From: an uncultured Shewanella sp.
GTDB lineage: Bacteria; Pseudomonadota; Gammaproteobacteria; Enterobacterales; Shewanellaceae
Direction of reading: 5' to 3'
Length of the DNA stretch: 64,000 nt
NCBI RefSeq assembly: GCF_947491715.1
Contig: NZ_CANLKR010000003.1
Coordinates: 62,001-126,000, forward strand
Part shown: positions 19,568 through 28,053 of the stretch, one piece after another
Position numbering within the stretch: position 1 is the stretch's first letter
Layout of the letters: every line of letters begins with the position of its first letter
The notes under the pieces: generated by a model
The model's database searches: none
What the model saw: the letters and a program-made list of their open reading frames with translations, nothing else
Told to the model about the DNA's origin: nothing
Program-made: the position numbers and the translations under genes

Positions 19568-19618
19568 ATGTACGGGTTAATTTTGTAATGAGATAAAGCC
19601 TTGGCTTAACTGTTACCT

Positions 19619-20932
19619 TTATTGGTTATGTTTTTTTAAATAATAATATAAAGGAATGCTGGTCACTAAAAAGGCTAGTCCAAATAACAAGGTTTGAGTT
19701 CCACAACTGGCAATCGCATACAAGGCATATAACCCCGCAAGAAACGCAATAATTTGATATAGCCAATATTTATGATTGGATTTATGGTGGAGGTGAATAG
19801 TGACTAAAGCGGCTATTGAAGTATAAAGATAGGGAAGAAGGTTAGTGAGGACGGCAATGAGAATAACAATTTCAAATTGTTTGACTAGGCTGGGAGAAAT
19901 CGTGAGCAGTAATAATAAACTAATGAAAACAGATGTTAATATGACTGCATTTGCGGGAATATCATGGCGGTTTCGTTTGGCGAATAATGTGGGGAAAAGC
20001 CGATCTTCTGCTGCATTCATTGGAATTTGACCTTGCAATAATACCCAACCATTAAGGCAACCAAAACAAGAAAGTGCAGCGCCAATAGCGACAATATATT
20101 CGCCACCTTGTCCAAATATCTGTGCCGCGGCTAATGCAAAAGGGGCGCTGGATTGTGCTAATTCGCTATTTGGGATCATTCCCATGATGGCAATCGATCC
20201 CGAAATATAAGCAAGGGCGGCAATAGCTGTGCCGAGGAGAGTGGCAACGGGAACATTGAAGCGCGGGTTGCTTACAGCGTTAGAAGAAGCGGTTGCCGAT
20301 TCTACTCCAATAAAGGCCCATAATGTTAATGATACTGAACTCGAGAAGGCAGAGAAATTAGATTGACCAGAAACGTTAAAACTTTGTGTGATGTAATAGG
20401 GGTTAAAATAAAACCATCCAATAATCGCGACGAGAAAAATAGGAATGAGTTTACAGATGGTGGTGACTAGTTGAAGAAAACCTGCTGCTCTTGCGCCAAA
20501 AATATTGACCAAGGTGACGATCCATACAGCAGTAATTGCGAGTAAACAACTTTGCAATGGTGATAATAGAAAGGGAATGAATACTTGCATATATCCAGCG
20601 AATGCAAGCGCAATTGCAGCATTACCGACCCAGATTGCTATCCAATAACTGTATGCGGTCTGAAAGCCCATATAGCGGCCTAATATTGCTTCAGCATAAG
20701 CATAGGGGCCTCCCGCTTTTGGGATCCATAGACTCATTTTTGCAAATAAAATTGCCAGTAAAAACGCACCAAGCGTCGTGGCTATCCAACCATATAAACT
20801 AATACTGCCTAATCTTGCTAGGCTTGAAGGAAGAAGGAAAATACCAGAGCCTATCATATTTCCAGCAACTAATGCTGTTAGCATCCATAGCCCCATTTTA
20901 TTTTTTTTCTTGCAGGAACGGTGGTTTTTCAT
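19619..20932 (-). CDS. arcD: Arginine/ornithine antiporter-like APC permease
   Basis: This 437-residue inner-membrane protein has about twelve helices. Its N-terminal signature ALVAGNMIGSGIFLLPSSLA, followed by PKAGGPYAYAEAILG, is typical of the APC superfamily AdiC/ArcD/PotE branch. Its place as last gene of an arginine deiminase operon makes arginine uptake coupled to ornithine export the likely role. The name is by context, since AdiC-like and ArcD proteins can look alike. Its ATG is one base after the ornithine carbamoyltransferase stop, with AGGA in the end of that gene, so translation is probably coupled. Confidence 0.82.
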   Translation of the reverse strand: MKNHRSCKKKNKMGLWMLTALVAGNMIGSGIFLLPSSLARLGSISLYGWIATTLGAFLLAILFAKMSLWIPKAGGPYAYAEAILGRYMGFQTAYSYWIAIWVGNAAIALAFAGYMQVFIPFLLSPLQSCLLAITAVWIVTLVNIFGARAAGFLQLVTTICKLIPIFLVAIIGWFYFNPYYITQSFNVSGQSNFSAFSSSVSLTLWAFIGVESATASSNAVSNPRFNVPVATLLGTAIAALAYISGSIAIMGMIPNSELAQSSAPFALAAAQIFGQGGEYIVAIGAALSCFGCLNGWVLLQGQIPMNAAEDRLFPTLFAKRNRHDIPANAVILTSVFISLLLLLTISPSLVKQFEIVILIAVLTNLLPYLYTSIAALVTIHLHHKSNHKYWLYQIIAFLAGLYALYAIASCGTQTLLFGLAFLVTSIPLYYYLKKHNQ

Positions 20933-20933
20933 C

Positions 20934-21926
20934 TCAGGTATTTCCTATGGTAGCAACCATGACGGCCTTAATACTGTGTAGCCGGTTTTCAGCTTGGTCG
21001 AAAACGATACTATTGCGACTGTTAAAGACTTCATCAGTCACCTCCAGTGAATTTAGTCCATACTCTGTCGCTATTTGCCCCATATGAGTGTCTGTATTAT
21101 GGCAAGCGGGTAAACAATGCATGAAAAGGACGTGGGGGTTCTTAGTTTTAGCCAACATGTCCATTGTGACTTGATAGTTTCGCAGTAATTGAATTCTTTC
21201 TGCGGTTTTATCTTCTTCTCCCATCGAGAACCATACATCAGTATAAATAGCATCGGCATGAAGAACAGCGGTATCAATGGATTCTGTGAGCTCAATTCTC
21301 CCCCCCGTTTGTTTTGCGAGAGACTGCATTTCTGTTATTAACTGTTTATCAGGAAAGAGTTTAGAAGGCGCCAGTGCAACAAAGTGCATTCCCATTTTAG
21401 CGGCGCCAATCATGAGTGAGTTTCCCATATTGCTTCGAGTATCACCAACGAAGACTAGTTTTGTGTCATCGAGCTTTTTATGGGTATGCTCAATGAGGGT
21501 CATAAAGTCCGCAATAATTTGTGTGGGGTGATATTTATTCGTTAAGCCATTCCATACAGGCACCCCAGCATGTTTCGCTAAACATTCTACGGTTTGTTGT
21601 TCAAAGCCACGAAACTCAATACCATCATATAAACGGCCTAATACTCTTGCTGTATCTTCAATTGATTCTTTCGTCTCCATTTGGCTATTATTCAGAAAAG
21701 TGACATTGGCACCTTCATCATAAGCAGCGACTTCAAAAGCACAACGAGTACGGGTTGAACTTTTTTGAAAAATTAAAACGATATTTTTTCCAGATAACGT
21801 ATTCCCTTGAATGCCGGAACGCTTTTTGTCTTTTAAGTTTAAGGACAAATTTAAGAGATATTGTATTTCTTCCGATGATAAAGACTTTAGACTTAAAAAA
21901 GATTGCCCGCGTAAGTTGAACCCCAT
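20934..21926 (-). CDS. arcB: Ornithine carbamoyltransferase (catabolic, ADI pathway)
   Basis: In the deiminase pathway this enzyme splits citrulline with phosphate into ornithine and carbamoyl phosphate. The 330-residue protein has the carbamoyl-phosphate site SSTRTR (56-61), the HPTQ region KYHPTQIIADFMT, GDTRSNMGNS, and the ornithine loop FMHCLPACH near the C-terminus. It lies between arcC and the antiporter in one leftward unit. The catabolic role is inferred from context; the reaction is the reverse of the biosynthetic ArgF, which would be elsewhere. Confidence 0.93.
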   Translation of the reverse strand: MGFNLRGQSFLSLKSLSSEEIQYLLNLSLNLKDKKRSGIQGNTLSGKNIVLIFQKSSTRTRCAFEVAAYDEGANVTFLNNSQMETKESIEDTARVLGRLYDGIEFRGFEQQTVECLAKHAGVPVWNGLTNKYHPTQIIADFMTLIEHTHKKLDDTKLVFVGDTRSNMGNSLMIGAAKMGMHFVALAPSKLFPDKQLITEMQSLAKQTGGRIELTESIDTAVLHADAIYTDVWFSMGEEDKTAERIQLLRNYQVTMDMLAKTKNPHVLFMHCLPACHNTDTHMGQIATEYGLNSLEVTDEVFNSRNSIVFDQAENRLHSIKAVMVATIGNT

Positions 21927-21945
21927 ATTTATCCCCTATTTATCT

Positions 21946-22875
21946 TTAATAAAAAATAATATGATTCGATTGCATGTGTTTAACAATTTTTGTCCCACTG
22001 GTTCCCTGTAACATTTCAGCAGCCTGTGATAAATGCCCTATTATGGCAAAGCCATTAGATTGAGAGACGAAGTCACACGCAGCGGCAATTTTGGGAGCCA
22101 TAGAGCCAGAATCAAATGTGCGTTTTTTGATTTCAGTCACGGTGACTGATTTTATCGCATGTTTGTTTTCTGGCTCTTTCCAGTTTTCGTATACAGCCTC
22201 AACATCTGTTAGGATTAATAATATGTCTGCCTGCAACGTATCGGCGAGTAATGCAGCCGTGTGATCTTTATCAATCACAGCTTGAACACCTTTGTAGGCA
22301 TGATTTTCTTTGTATACAGGAATTCCACCGCCGCCAGCACAAATGACAATGGTGTTTTGTGCTAACAATGCCCTAATTAAATCGATTTCTATAATCGACT
22401 TTGGAAGCGGTGAGGGGACGACTCGCCGCATTGACTGGCCATCTACTTTCATAACCCAATGATTTTGTTGTTGCAATTTTTTGGCTTCAGATTTTGTGTA
22501 GACAGGTCCGATCATCTTTGTTGGATTTAACATAGCAGGATCATTTTTATCGACTTCGACTTGTGTAATTAAGGTGGCTATAGAGGAGTTAACTAAGGAG
22601 CCTAATGCTTGTTGTAATGGATAACCAATCATAGCTTGTGTTTCAGCAACGAGAATATCCAATGGATAAGTAGGGACGTCGTGATAATTTTCATTTTCAA
22701 GTTGAAGGAGACCGACCTGAGGACCATTTCCATGGCAAATGATGAGTTGATGTTGCAGAGCCAGAGGTGCTAATGTCTGAGCGGCAATGATAATATTGTC
22801 TGATTGATTATTTGCACTTAATATTTGACCACGTTGTAAAAGTGCATTACCGCCTAATGCTACAACAATTCTCAT
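21946..22875 (-). CDS. arcC: Carbamate kinase
   Basis: ArcC makes ATP from ADP and carbamoyl phosphate, the energy-yielding step of arginine fermentation. The 309-residue protein starts with VVALGGNALLQRG and has ICHGNGPQVGLLQLE, RRVVPSPLPKSIIE, and VICAGGGGIPVYKE. These are typical of the amino-acid kinase fold in carbamate kinases (about 310 residues). It follows arcA by 16 bases. Confidence 0.95.
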   Translation of the reverse strand: MRIVVALGGNALLQRGQILSANNQSDNIIIAAQTLAPLALQHQLIICHGNGPQVGLLQLENENYHDVPTYPLDILVAETQAMIGYPLQQALGSLVNSSIATLITQVEVDKNDPAMLNPTKMIGPVYTKSEAKKLQQQNHWVMKVDGQSMRRVVPSPLPKSIIEIDLIRALLAQNTIVICAGGGGIPVYKENHAYKGVQAVIDKDHTAALLADTLQADILLILTDVEAVYENWKEPENKHAIKSVTVTEIKKRTFDSGSMAPKIAAACDFVSQSNGFAIIGHLSQAAEMLQGTSGTKIVKHMQSNHIIFY

Positions 22876-22891
22876 TTTACGCTATCCTTCT

Positions 22892-24124
22892 TTATGTTAT
22901 TTCACGTTCTATCGGACATGACATGCAGCGGGCTCCTCCTCGTCCTCGGCCTAACTCTGAGCCTGCTATTTCAATGACATCTAATCCTAAAGAAAGCAAT
23001 TTTTTATTCATTTCAGTGTTTTGTTCATAGGCAAGGATCTTACCTGGAGCAATAGTGAGAACATTACTTGCGTCATTCCATTGTTCACGTTGTTGGGTAA
23101 AAATATCACCGGCTAACGGGATTATATGCAGCTTTTTTTCGCCTAATGATCTAGCAAGGTAGGTAAAAAAATCTTTCTCTTGATTAATGATCAATGCATC
23201 CTTTGAATCGCCTAAAGCGATGCTCCATGCTCTAAATGCTTCGCTGGGTAATGCTGAGCAAAAAGTATTGTAATTGACCATTGTAAAGAGGGTATCTAAA
23301 TGCATTGAAGCGCGCTGTTTGGGAATATCAACAGCGATAATTTTTTCAAATTTTTCAATTGATAACAGCTTTTTTGCGAGTAAGGAGATGGCTTGTAAGC
23401 TTGTGCGTTGACTTAGTCCAATTAGAAGGCATTTATTGCTTATAACCAAGACATCTCCCCCTTCAATACTGGGTAAATTATCTTTTTCATTACTGCCGTC
23501 ATACCATATATCAAACTCGCTATTTTTAAACATAGGATGAAATTTATAAATGGCGGCCATGTTATAGGTTTCTCTTTGCCTAGCAGGGTAATGCATGGGA
23601 TTAATCGATAATCCATTACCTATCCAGCAAGACGTATCTCGAGTAAACAAATGATTAGGTAGCGGTGCTAGAATAAAGTGATTAATATCCTTGTCATTAT
23701 GTTGATAAAAATACGGTTGGAGTTGCTTTTTTAGAGTGGGGTCGGATAGGTCGTGCAAAGTCAGTCCACCTAAGAGATACATACTCAGTTTTTTTATATC
23801 CAAATGAGTTAAATATTCAAGAACCAGTTGAGTCATGGAAGGTGGTAATGAAATAGCGTTGAATATTTTTGCGAGTAGCCATTCTTTAGCATGATTAATC
23901 AACAGTGTTTCTGCCATTAAGTCGTGCAGTAAAAAAACCTCAACACCTTCTTTTGTTAGGCTTAAGGAGAATGCCCTATGTTCTTCATTCGCTTTATCTA
24001 CCCATAATACATCATCAAACAGTAGCGATTGGCAATTGCTAGGGGTTAAATAACGTAAAGATAGGTTAGGTCTATGTAAAATAACTTTTTTCAACGGTGA
24101 TATTTCTGAAAACACGGAGTACAT
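22892..24124 (-). CDS. arcA: Arginine deiminase
   Basis: ArcA hydrolyses arginine to citrulline and ammonia, the first step of the pathway. The 410-residue protein keeps the catalytic groups known for the family: Asp in LFTRDTSCWIG, Glu in SIEGGDVLVI, the HxD pair in MHLDTLFTMV, and the nucleophilic cysteine in ARCMSCPIERE (Cys400). It is the first gene of the operon arcA-arcC-arcB-arcD. A GAGGAT ribosome-binding site precedes the ATG. A long perfect inverted repeat lies 70-110 bases upstream. Confidence 0.95.
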   Translation of the reverse strand: MYSVFSEISPLKKVILHRPNLSLRYLTPSNCQSLLFDDVLWVDKANEEHRAFSLSLTKEGVEVFLLHDLMAETLLINHAKEWLLAKIFNAISLPPSMTQLVLEYLTHLDIKKLSMYLLGGLTLHDLSDPTLKKQLQPYFYQHNDKDINHFILAPLPNHLFTRDTSCWIGNGLSINPMHYPARQRETYNMAAIYKFHPMFKNSEFDIWYDGSNEKDNLPSIEGGDVLVISNKCLLIGLSQRTSLQAISLLAKKLLSIEKFEKIIAVDIPKQRASMHLDTLFTMVNYNTFCSALPSEAFRAWSIALGDSKDALIINQEKDFFTYLARSLGEKKLHIIPLAGDIFTQQREQWNDASNVLTIAPGKILAYEQNTEMNKKLLSLGLDVIEIAGSELGRGRGGARCMSCPIEREIT

Positions 24125-24192
24125 TTTTTATCCTCTGTGATAATCAACATGTGTCATATTGCTAAAAAATCTCACAATAAAAAGGCCACTTT

Positions 24193-24233
24193 TTAATTAT
24201 CATTGTTCAAAGTCTGACAACAATGATAATTAA
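24193..24233. repeat. Perfect 15-bp inverted repeat upstream of arcA
   Basis: TTAATTATCATTGTT at 24193-24207 is exactly the reverse complement of 24219-24233, with an 11-base spacer. It lies 69-109 bases before the arcA start, in the likely promoter or leader. It could be an operator or an RNA hairpin. It is AT-rich and not followed by a T-run toward arcA, so termination is unlikely. I could not match it to an ArgR or FNR/ANR consensus with confidence. Confidence 0.75.
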
Positions 24234-24303
24234 TTATAATCTTTATATTGAAAAGTAGGATGAGAATAGAATATTTTTTCGTTTTTTAGGCATGGCTTTA
24301 TTG

Positions 24304-24339
24304 ATAACAATGCGGCCTACAAGTTTGCCGCATTGTTAT
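24304..24339. terminator. 13-bp stem-loop downstream of dsbB
   Basis: ATAACAATGCGGC (24304-24316) pairs perfectly with GCCGCATTGTTAT (24327-24339), around a 10-base loop. It lies 59 bases past the dsbB stop on the minus strand. The following bases are only moderately T-rich, so it may be a weak terminator or a transcript-stabilising hairpin. Confidence 0.6.
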
Positions 24340-24397
24340 TTCTTTGAATAGATAAAGGGGTAAGCTTTTACATTGATTGAAGATGTCGCGTTGTATC

Positions 24398-24916
24398 TTA
24401 TTTAATGTCCTTGCTTTTCATCAGTGTAGGAATGATGAAAATCACTAATGCGATACAATAGACACTGAAAATGCCAATCATCCATTGGCCCATGGATAGT
24501 CCGCCAAAAATCCATGGCTCGTCGGTGCACATTCCCGATGGCATGAATACACTTGGCAACCATTCATGTAATGGCATCCAGCTTGGAAATTCAGGCAAAA
24601 AAGCGCAAGTGGCGAAGGGAGAAGGATTCATTTGAAGATCCACCAAGTCAATGGCGAATTTGAGTCCCCAAATACTGCTGATCCCCCAGAGGATAACAGC
24701 CATTAAGCGGATGAATCGAGAGCGATAACCTAGGGTGCCCACAATGCCTGCAACAATGAGTCCGATAACAGCGAGTCGTTGGTAAATACACATGACGCAG
24801 GGATTAAGCGACATGCCATATTGAAAAAATAAGGCGATAATAAGCAGTAATGCTGCACTTAAGGTCAAGGTTAACCAAGCTAGGCGGGATTGTGAAAAAT
24901 GAATCAATGTGTTCAA
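24398..24916 (-). CDS. dsbB: Disulfide bond formation protein B
   Basis: DsbB reoxidises periplasmic DsbA and passes the electrons to quinones. The 172-residue inner-membrane protein has four helices and both redox pairs: CVMC (Cys40, Cys43) in LNPCVMCIYQR, and Cys104 with Cys130 in the second periplasmic loop (ATCAFLPEFP, SGMCTDEP). Length and motif spacing match E. coli DsbB (176). It lies 79 bases after nhaB, in the same order found in many relatives. Confidence 0.97.
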   Translation of the reverse strand: MNTLIHFSQSRLAWLTLTLSAALLLIIALFFQYGMSLNPCVMCIYQRLAVIGLIVAGIVGTLGYRSRFIRLMAVILWGISSIWGLKFAIDLVDLQMNPSPFATCAFLPEFPSWMPLHEWLPSVFMPSGMCTDEPWIFGGLSMGQWMIGIFSVYCIALVIFIIPTLMKSKDIK

Positions 24917-24933
24917 AAGCGTTCTCCTGTTAA

Positions 24934-24957
24934 TTAAAACGCACTGTGAAAGTGCGT
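24934..24957 (-). terminator. Intrinsic terminator after nhaB
   Basis: ACGCACT (24939-24945) pairs with AGTGCGT (24951-24957) around a 5-base loop. Read leftward, the stem is followed by TTTTAATT. It lies 39 bases after the nhaB stop and before dsbB, so the two genes may be separately transcribed or partly coupled by read-through. Confidence 0.65.
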
Positions 24958-24995
24958 CTTAGTTAAAGCCTAAATACTGCGTAAGTGTATCATTA

Positions 24996-26576
24996 TTAGT
25001 GTTTAGATGTCGCTTGGTTTACGATATCTGACGCCTCTGAAATAAGCTGATTATCATAGAGCATTTGGGTGAAATGCTCTAATGTTCCTAATTGGATCAT
25101 CAAGATCCCAATAATGGATAGCACTATAGTATAGGGCAGTGCCATCCATACCATACGGCCATAGGACAAACGCACTAAGGGGGCAATCGCTGAAGTCAGT
25201 AGGAATAAGAAAGCAGCTTGGCCATTAGGAGTTGCGACAGAAGGCAGGTTAGTACCGGTATTAATGGCAACGGCGAGTAAATCAAATTGTTCTCGACTGA
25301 TCCTGCCATCCAATAAGGCGGTTTTCACTTCATTAATGTAAACGGTGCCGACGAAAACATTGTCACTGACCATAGAAAGTAAACCATTGGCAATATAGAA
25401 GATCACTAATTGGGTATTGCCTTCAAAACTCAGGGCCCATTGAATGACAGGAGCGAACAGTTGTTGGTCGATAATAACGGCTACAATGGCAAAAAAGACG
25501 GCTAACAGCGCGGTAAAAGGCAAGGCCTCTTCAAAAGCTTTCCCTAGGGAATGTTCGTTTGTTATTCCGTTAAAGGCAGTAGCTATAATGATCACCGATA
25601 GGCCAATTAGACCGACAGAAGCTAAATGCAGTGCCAATCCAGCGATGAGCCACACGCCAACTAATGCTTGAATGACAAGTTTCATTTTGTCATGAGGCGT
25701 TCGGTGAGCATCTTCATAGGCGGCAAATTCAGATAAAATCTTATGAACTGAACTGGGTAGTTGCTGGCCGTAACCAAATATTTTGAACTTCTCAACCAAG
25801 ACACAAGTGATCACGCCAGCGACTAATACTGGCATGGTAATAGGGGCCATACGTAAGAAAAATTCCCCAAAACTCCAATTGGCTTGCGCTGCAATAATGA
25901 GGTTTTGTGGCTCGCCCACCATAGTCGCTACGCCACCGAGTGCGGTGCCAACGCCGGCATGCATGAGTAAGTTACGTAAAAAACCTCTGAAAGATTCCAA
26001 TTCCTCTTCACATAACTGTTCGTGACTGTCACTGGTATGATCGTGATTGTCGGTGAAGTTTTTGCCCGAAGCCACTTTATGGTAGACACTGTAAAAACCA
26101 ACGGCAACCGTGATAATCACGGCAATCACCGTTAGAGCGTCCAAAAAGGCCGATAAAAAAGCTGAAGCCACACAAAACATTAAAGAGACGGCGATTTTTG
26201 AGCGAATTTTAGTGATGATTTTGGTGAAGGCAAACAGCAGTAGCTGTTTCATGAAATAAATGCCTGCGACCATAAAGATAAGCAATAATAAGACTTCTAA
26301 GTTTGCTTCTATTTCATAGAGCACTTGACTCGGGGAGGTCATGCCTATGGCTACGGCTTCAATGGCCAGCAAGCCGCCTGGTTGTAGAGGATAACATTTT
26401 AGAGCCATGGCCAGGGTAAAAATAAATTCGATGACCAGCAACCAACCAGCGCTAAAGGGATCGATATAAAAGATAATGGGATTAATGATGAGGAAGAACA
26501 AGATGGCGAGCTTAAACCATTTAGGCGATTGGCCTAAGAAGTTATGAATAAAAGCTTGACTCATAGTCGTAGTCAT
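24996..26576 (-). CDS. nhaB: Na+/H+ antiporter NhaB
   Basis: NhaB exports sodium in exchange for protons and helps with salt and pH balance, important in a marine setting. The 526-residue protein has about twelve membrane helices and family segments such as [13 protein letters not shown] near the start, [23 protein letters not shown] in the middle, and [26 protein letters not shown]. Length matches E. coli NhaB (513). It is divergent from fadR, as in E. coli and relatives. Confidence 0.97.
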   Translation of the reverse strand: MTTTMSQAFIHNFLGQSPKWFKLAILFFLIINPIIFYIDPFSAGWLLVIEFIFTLAMALKCYPLQPGGLLAIEAVAIGMTSPSQVLYEIEANLEVLLLLIFMVAGIYFMKQLLLFAFTKIITKIRSKIAVSLMFCVASAFLSAFLDALTVIAVIITVAVGFYSVYHKVASGKNFTDNHDHTSDSHEQLCEEELESFRGFLRNLLMHAGVGTALGGVATMVGEPQNLIIAAQANWSFGEFFLRMAPITMPVLVAGVITCVLVEKFKIFGYGQQLPSSVHKILSEFAAYEDAHRTPHDKMKLVIQALVGVWLIAGLALHLASVGLIGLSVIIIATAFNGITNEHSLGKAFEEALPFTALLAVFFAIVAVIIDQQLFAPVIQWALSFEGNTQLVIFYIANGLLSMVSDNVFVGTVYINEVKTALLDGRISREQFDLLAVAINTGTNLPSVATPNGQAAFLFLLTSAIAPLVRLSYGRMVWMALPYTIVLSIIGILMIQLGTLEHFTQMLYDNQLISEASDIVNQATSKH

Positions 26577-26888
26577 AAATTTTTCTCAGATAATAATTAC
26601 TTTGATTTACAATGAAAAACATTTTAACAACATTTTTAACGTTGAAGTAGCTAAAATCAAAGTCAGGGCTCAAAAAATTTGTCTCACGTAAAATACAGGG
26701 AAGTTTTAGATTAAGGAATCTTAATTGGGAAATTTTTCAAAAAAACGTGATTTTGAGTCAAATACGTTCATTTTAACGTCAATATGTTGATTTGGGTGAG
26801 AGAAATGTGAGAGATAAGGTTTCCATTTTTTATGGCTCTGGTATGATCAGTAGACAAGTTAATGCTAATAATGGGATGACACGGGCTG
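26577..26888. other. nhaB-fadR divergent promoter region
   Basis: This 312-base AT-rich spacer contains no open frame of note. Promoters for the leftward nhaB and the rightward fadR must lie here. I see homopolymer A and T runs but no palindrome that I would call an operator. Confidence 0.6.
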
Positions 26889-27608
26889 ATGATAATCAAT
26901 GCCAAAGGTCCTGCAAGCTTTGCAGAAAAGTATATTGTACGGTCCATTTGGGACAATAAGTTCCCCCCAGGTTCCATTTTACCCGCCGAAAGAGAGTTGT
27001 CTGAGTTAATTGGCGTCACTCGAACCACATTGCGAGAAGTACTGCAGCGTCTTGCCCGTGATGGCTGGTTAACGATTCAACATGGTAAACCCACTCGGGT
27101 TAACAATTTTTGGGAAACGTCTGGGCTCAATATTTTAGAGACCATTGCAGAACTGAACCCTGATGGCTTTCCTGAACTCGTCGATCAATTACTGTCAGCA
27201 AGAAGTAATGTCAGTGCGATTTATTTCAAAGGGGCGATACGCAACAACCCTGAAAAAGCGGTCGACATTCTGGCACAGATCCACACATTAGAAGATACGG
27301 CACAAGCTTATGCTGACTTTGATTACCAGTTACAGCATACTCTGGCGTTTTCTTCTGGAAATCCATTATATGTCCTTATTTTAAATGGGTTTAAAGGTCT
27401 TTACAGTCGTGTCGGACGATATTATTTTTCAAGCAGTGATGCCAGAGCGCTTGCACTCGATTTTTATAAGCAACTGAAAGTATTGGCACAAGATAATAAT
27501 TATCATGAAGTCACTTCTTTAATGCGTAATTATGGGATTAACAGCGGTGTTATGTGGCAAAGTTTACGCGATGATATGCCGCTTGATTTAGGGCAGAGTA
27601 ATACATAG
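26889..27608 (+). CDS. fadR: Fatty acid metabolism regulator FadR
   Basis: FadR is a GntR-family repressor of fatty-acid degradation and activator of unsaturated fatty-acid synthesis; acyl-CoA releases it from DNA. The 239-residue protein has an N-terminal winged helix ([30 protein letters not shown], about 36-65, with [11 protein letters not shown] after it) and the C-terminal helical acyl-CoA-binding domain ([18 protein letters not shown]). Length equals that of E. coli FadR (239). It is not directly linked to the acyl-CoA synthetase at 56.3 kb, but that gene could be one of its targets. Confidence 0.97.
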   Translation: MIINAKGPASFAEKYIVRSIWDNKFPPGSILPAERELSELIGVTRTTLREVLQRLARDGWLTIQHGKPTRVNNFWETSGLNILETIAELNPDGFPELVDQLLSARSNVSAIYFKGAIRNNPEKAVDILAQIHTLEDTAQAYADFDYQLQHTLAFSSGNPLYVLILNGFKGLYSRVGRYYFSSSDARALALDFYKQLKVLAQDNNYHEVTSLMRNYGINSGVMWQSLRDDMPLDLGQSNT

Positions 27609-28053
27609 CGACTGAAGTCATGTTCGTCTCGTGAATTTTTATTTTTAAGATGAACCAGTAATGGATTGATAAGCCGCCTTTAATGAGGCGGCTTTTTGTT
27701 GCGCGAGAATAGATTTTCATGGCGTAATGAGGGGGAATAACTCATCGGATGATTAATTTTTGTATATAATGAATCACTTTCGCGCTTACGTCTGTGTTAA
27801 CATTGCGCCTTGTTGTGTGGAAAGAAAGGCGATTCAATAGCGTTAGGTTGTGTGGCAGTTCCTCCCATTAGAGAGGCGAGTAACGTTATCGAATATCCTT
27901 TATTGAGTTAGTTTGGTATTCGCTCCTATATCAATTTAACTTACTGATAGTATTTTAATAGAAAAAATGCTGTTTTTTTCATGTGTTGTTACGCTGGAGT
28001 TGAAGACTCAATTCAGCATGCTAGTCATGTATGAATGATTCTGAGAGGTTAAA
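27609..28053. other. Gap between fadR and the choline transporter gene
   Basis: The 445 bases contain the fadR terminator (27671-27699) and then an untranslated stretch with no open frame of interest. A short GC-richer part near 27840-27890 has a minor hairpin (CCTC and GAGG) of no clear meaning. The promoter for the downstream transporter should lie in the last 200 bases. Confidence 0.6.
27671..27699 (+). terminator. Intrinsic terminator for fadR
   Basis: AAGCCGCCT (27671-27679) pairs with AGGCGGCTT (27686-27694), followed by TTTTTG. It lies about 60 bases after the fadR stop and is a textbook Rho-independent terminator. Confidence 0.9.

Noticed and set aside
24125-24192. FNR/ANR or CRP site upstream of arcA
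   Set aside because: Fragments such as TTGATTATCACA near the ribosome-binding site look like half sites, but the spacing does not match the 14- or 16-bp consensus and they overlap the leader.
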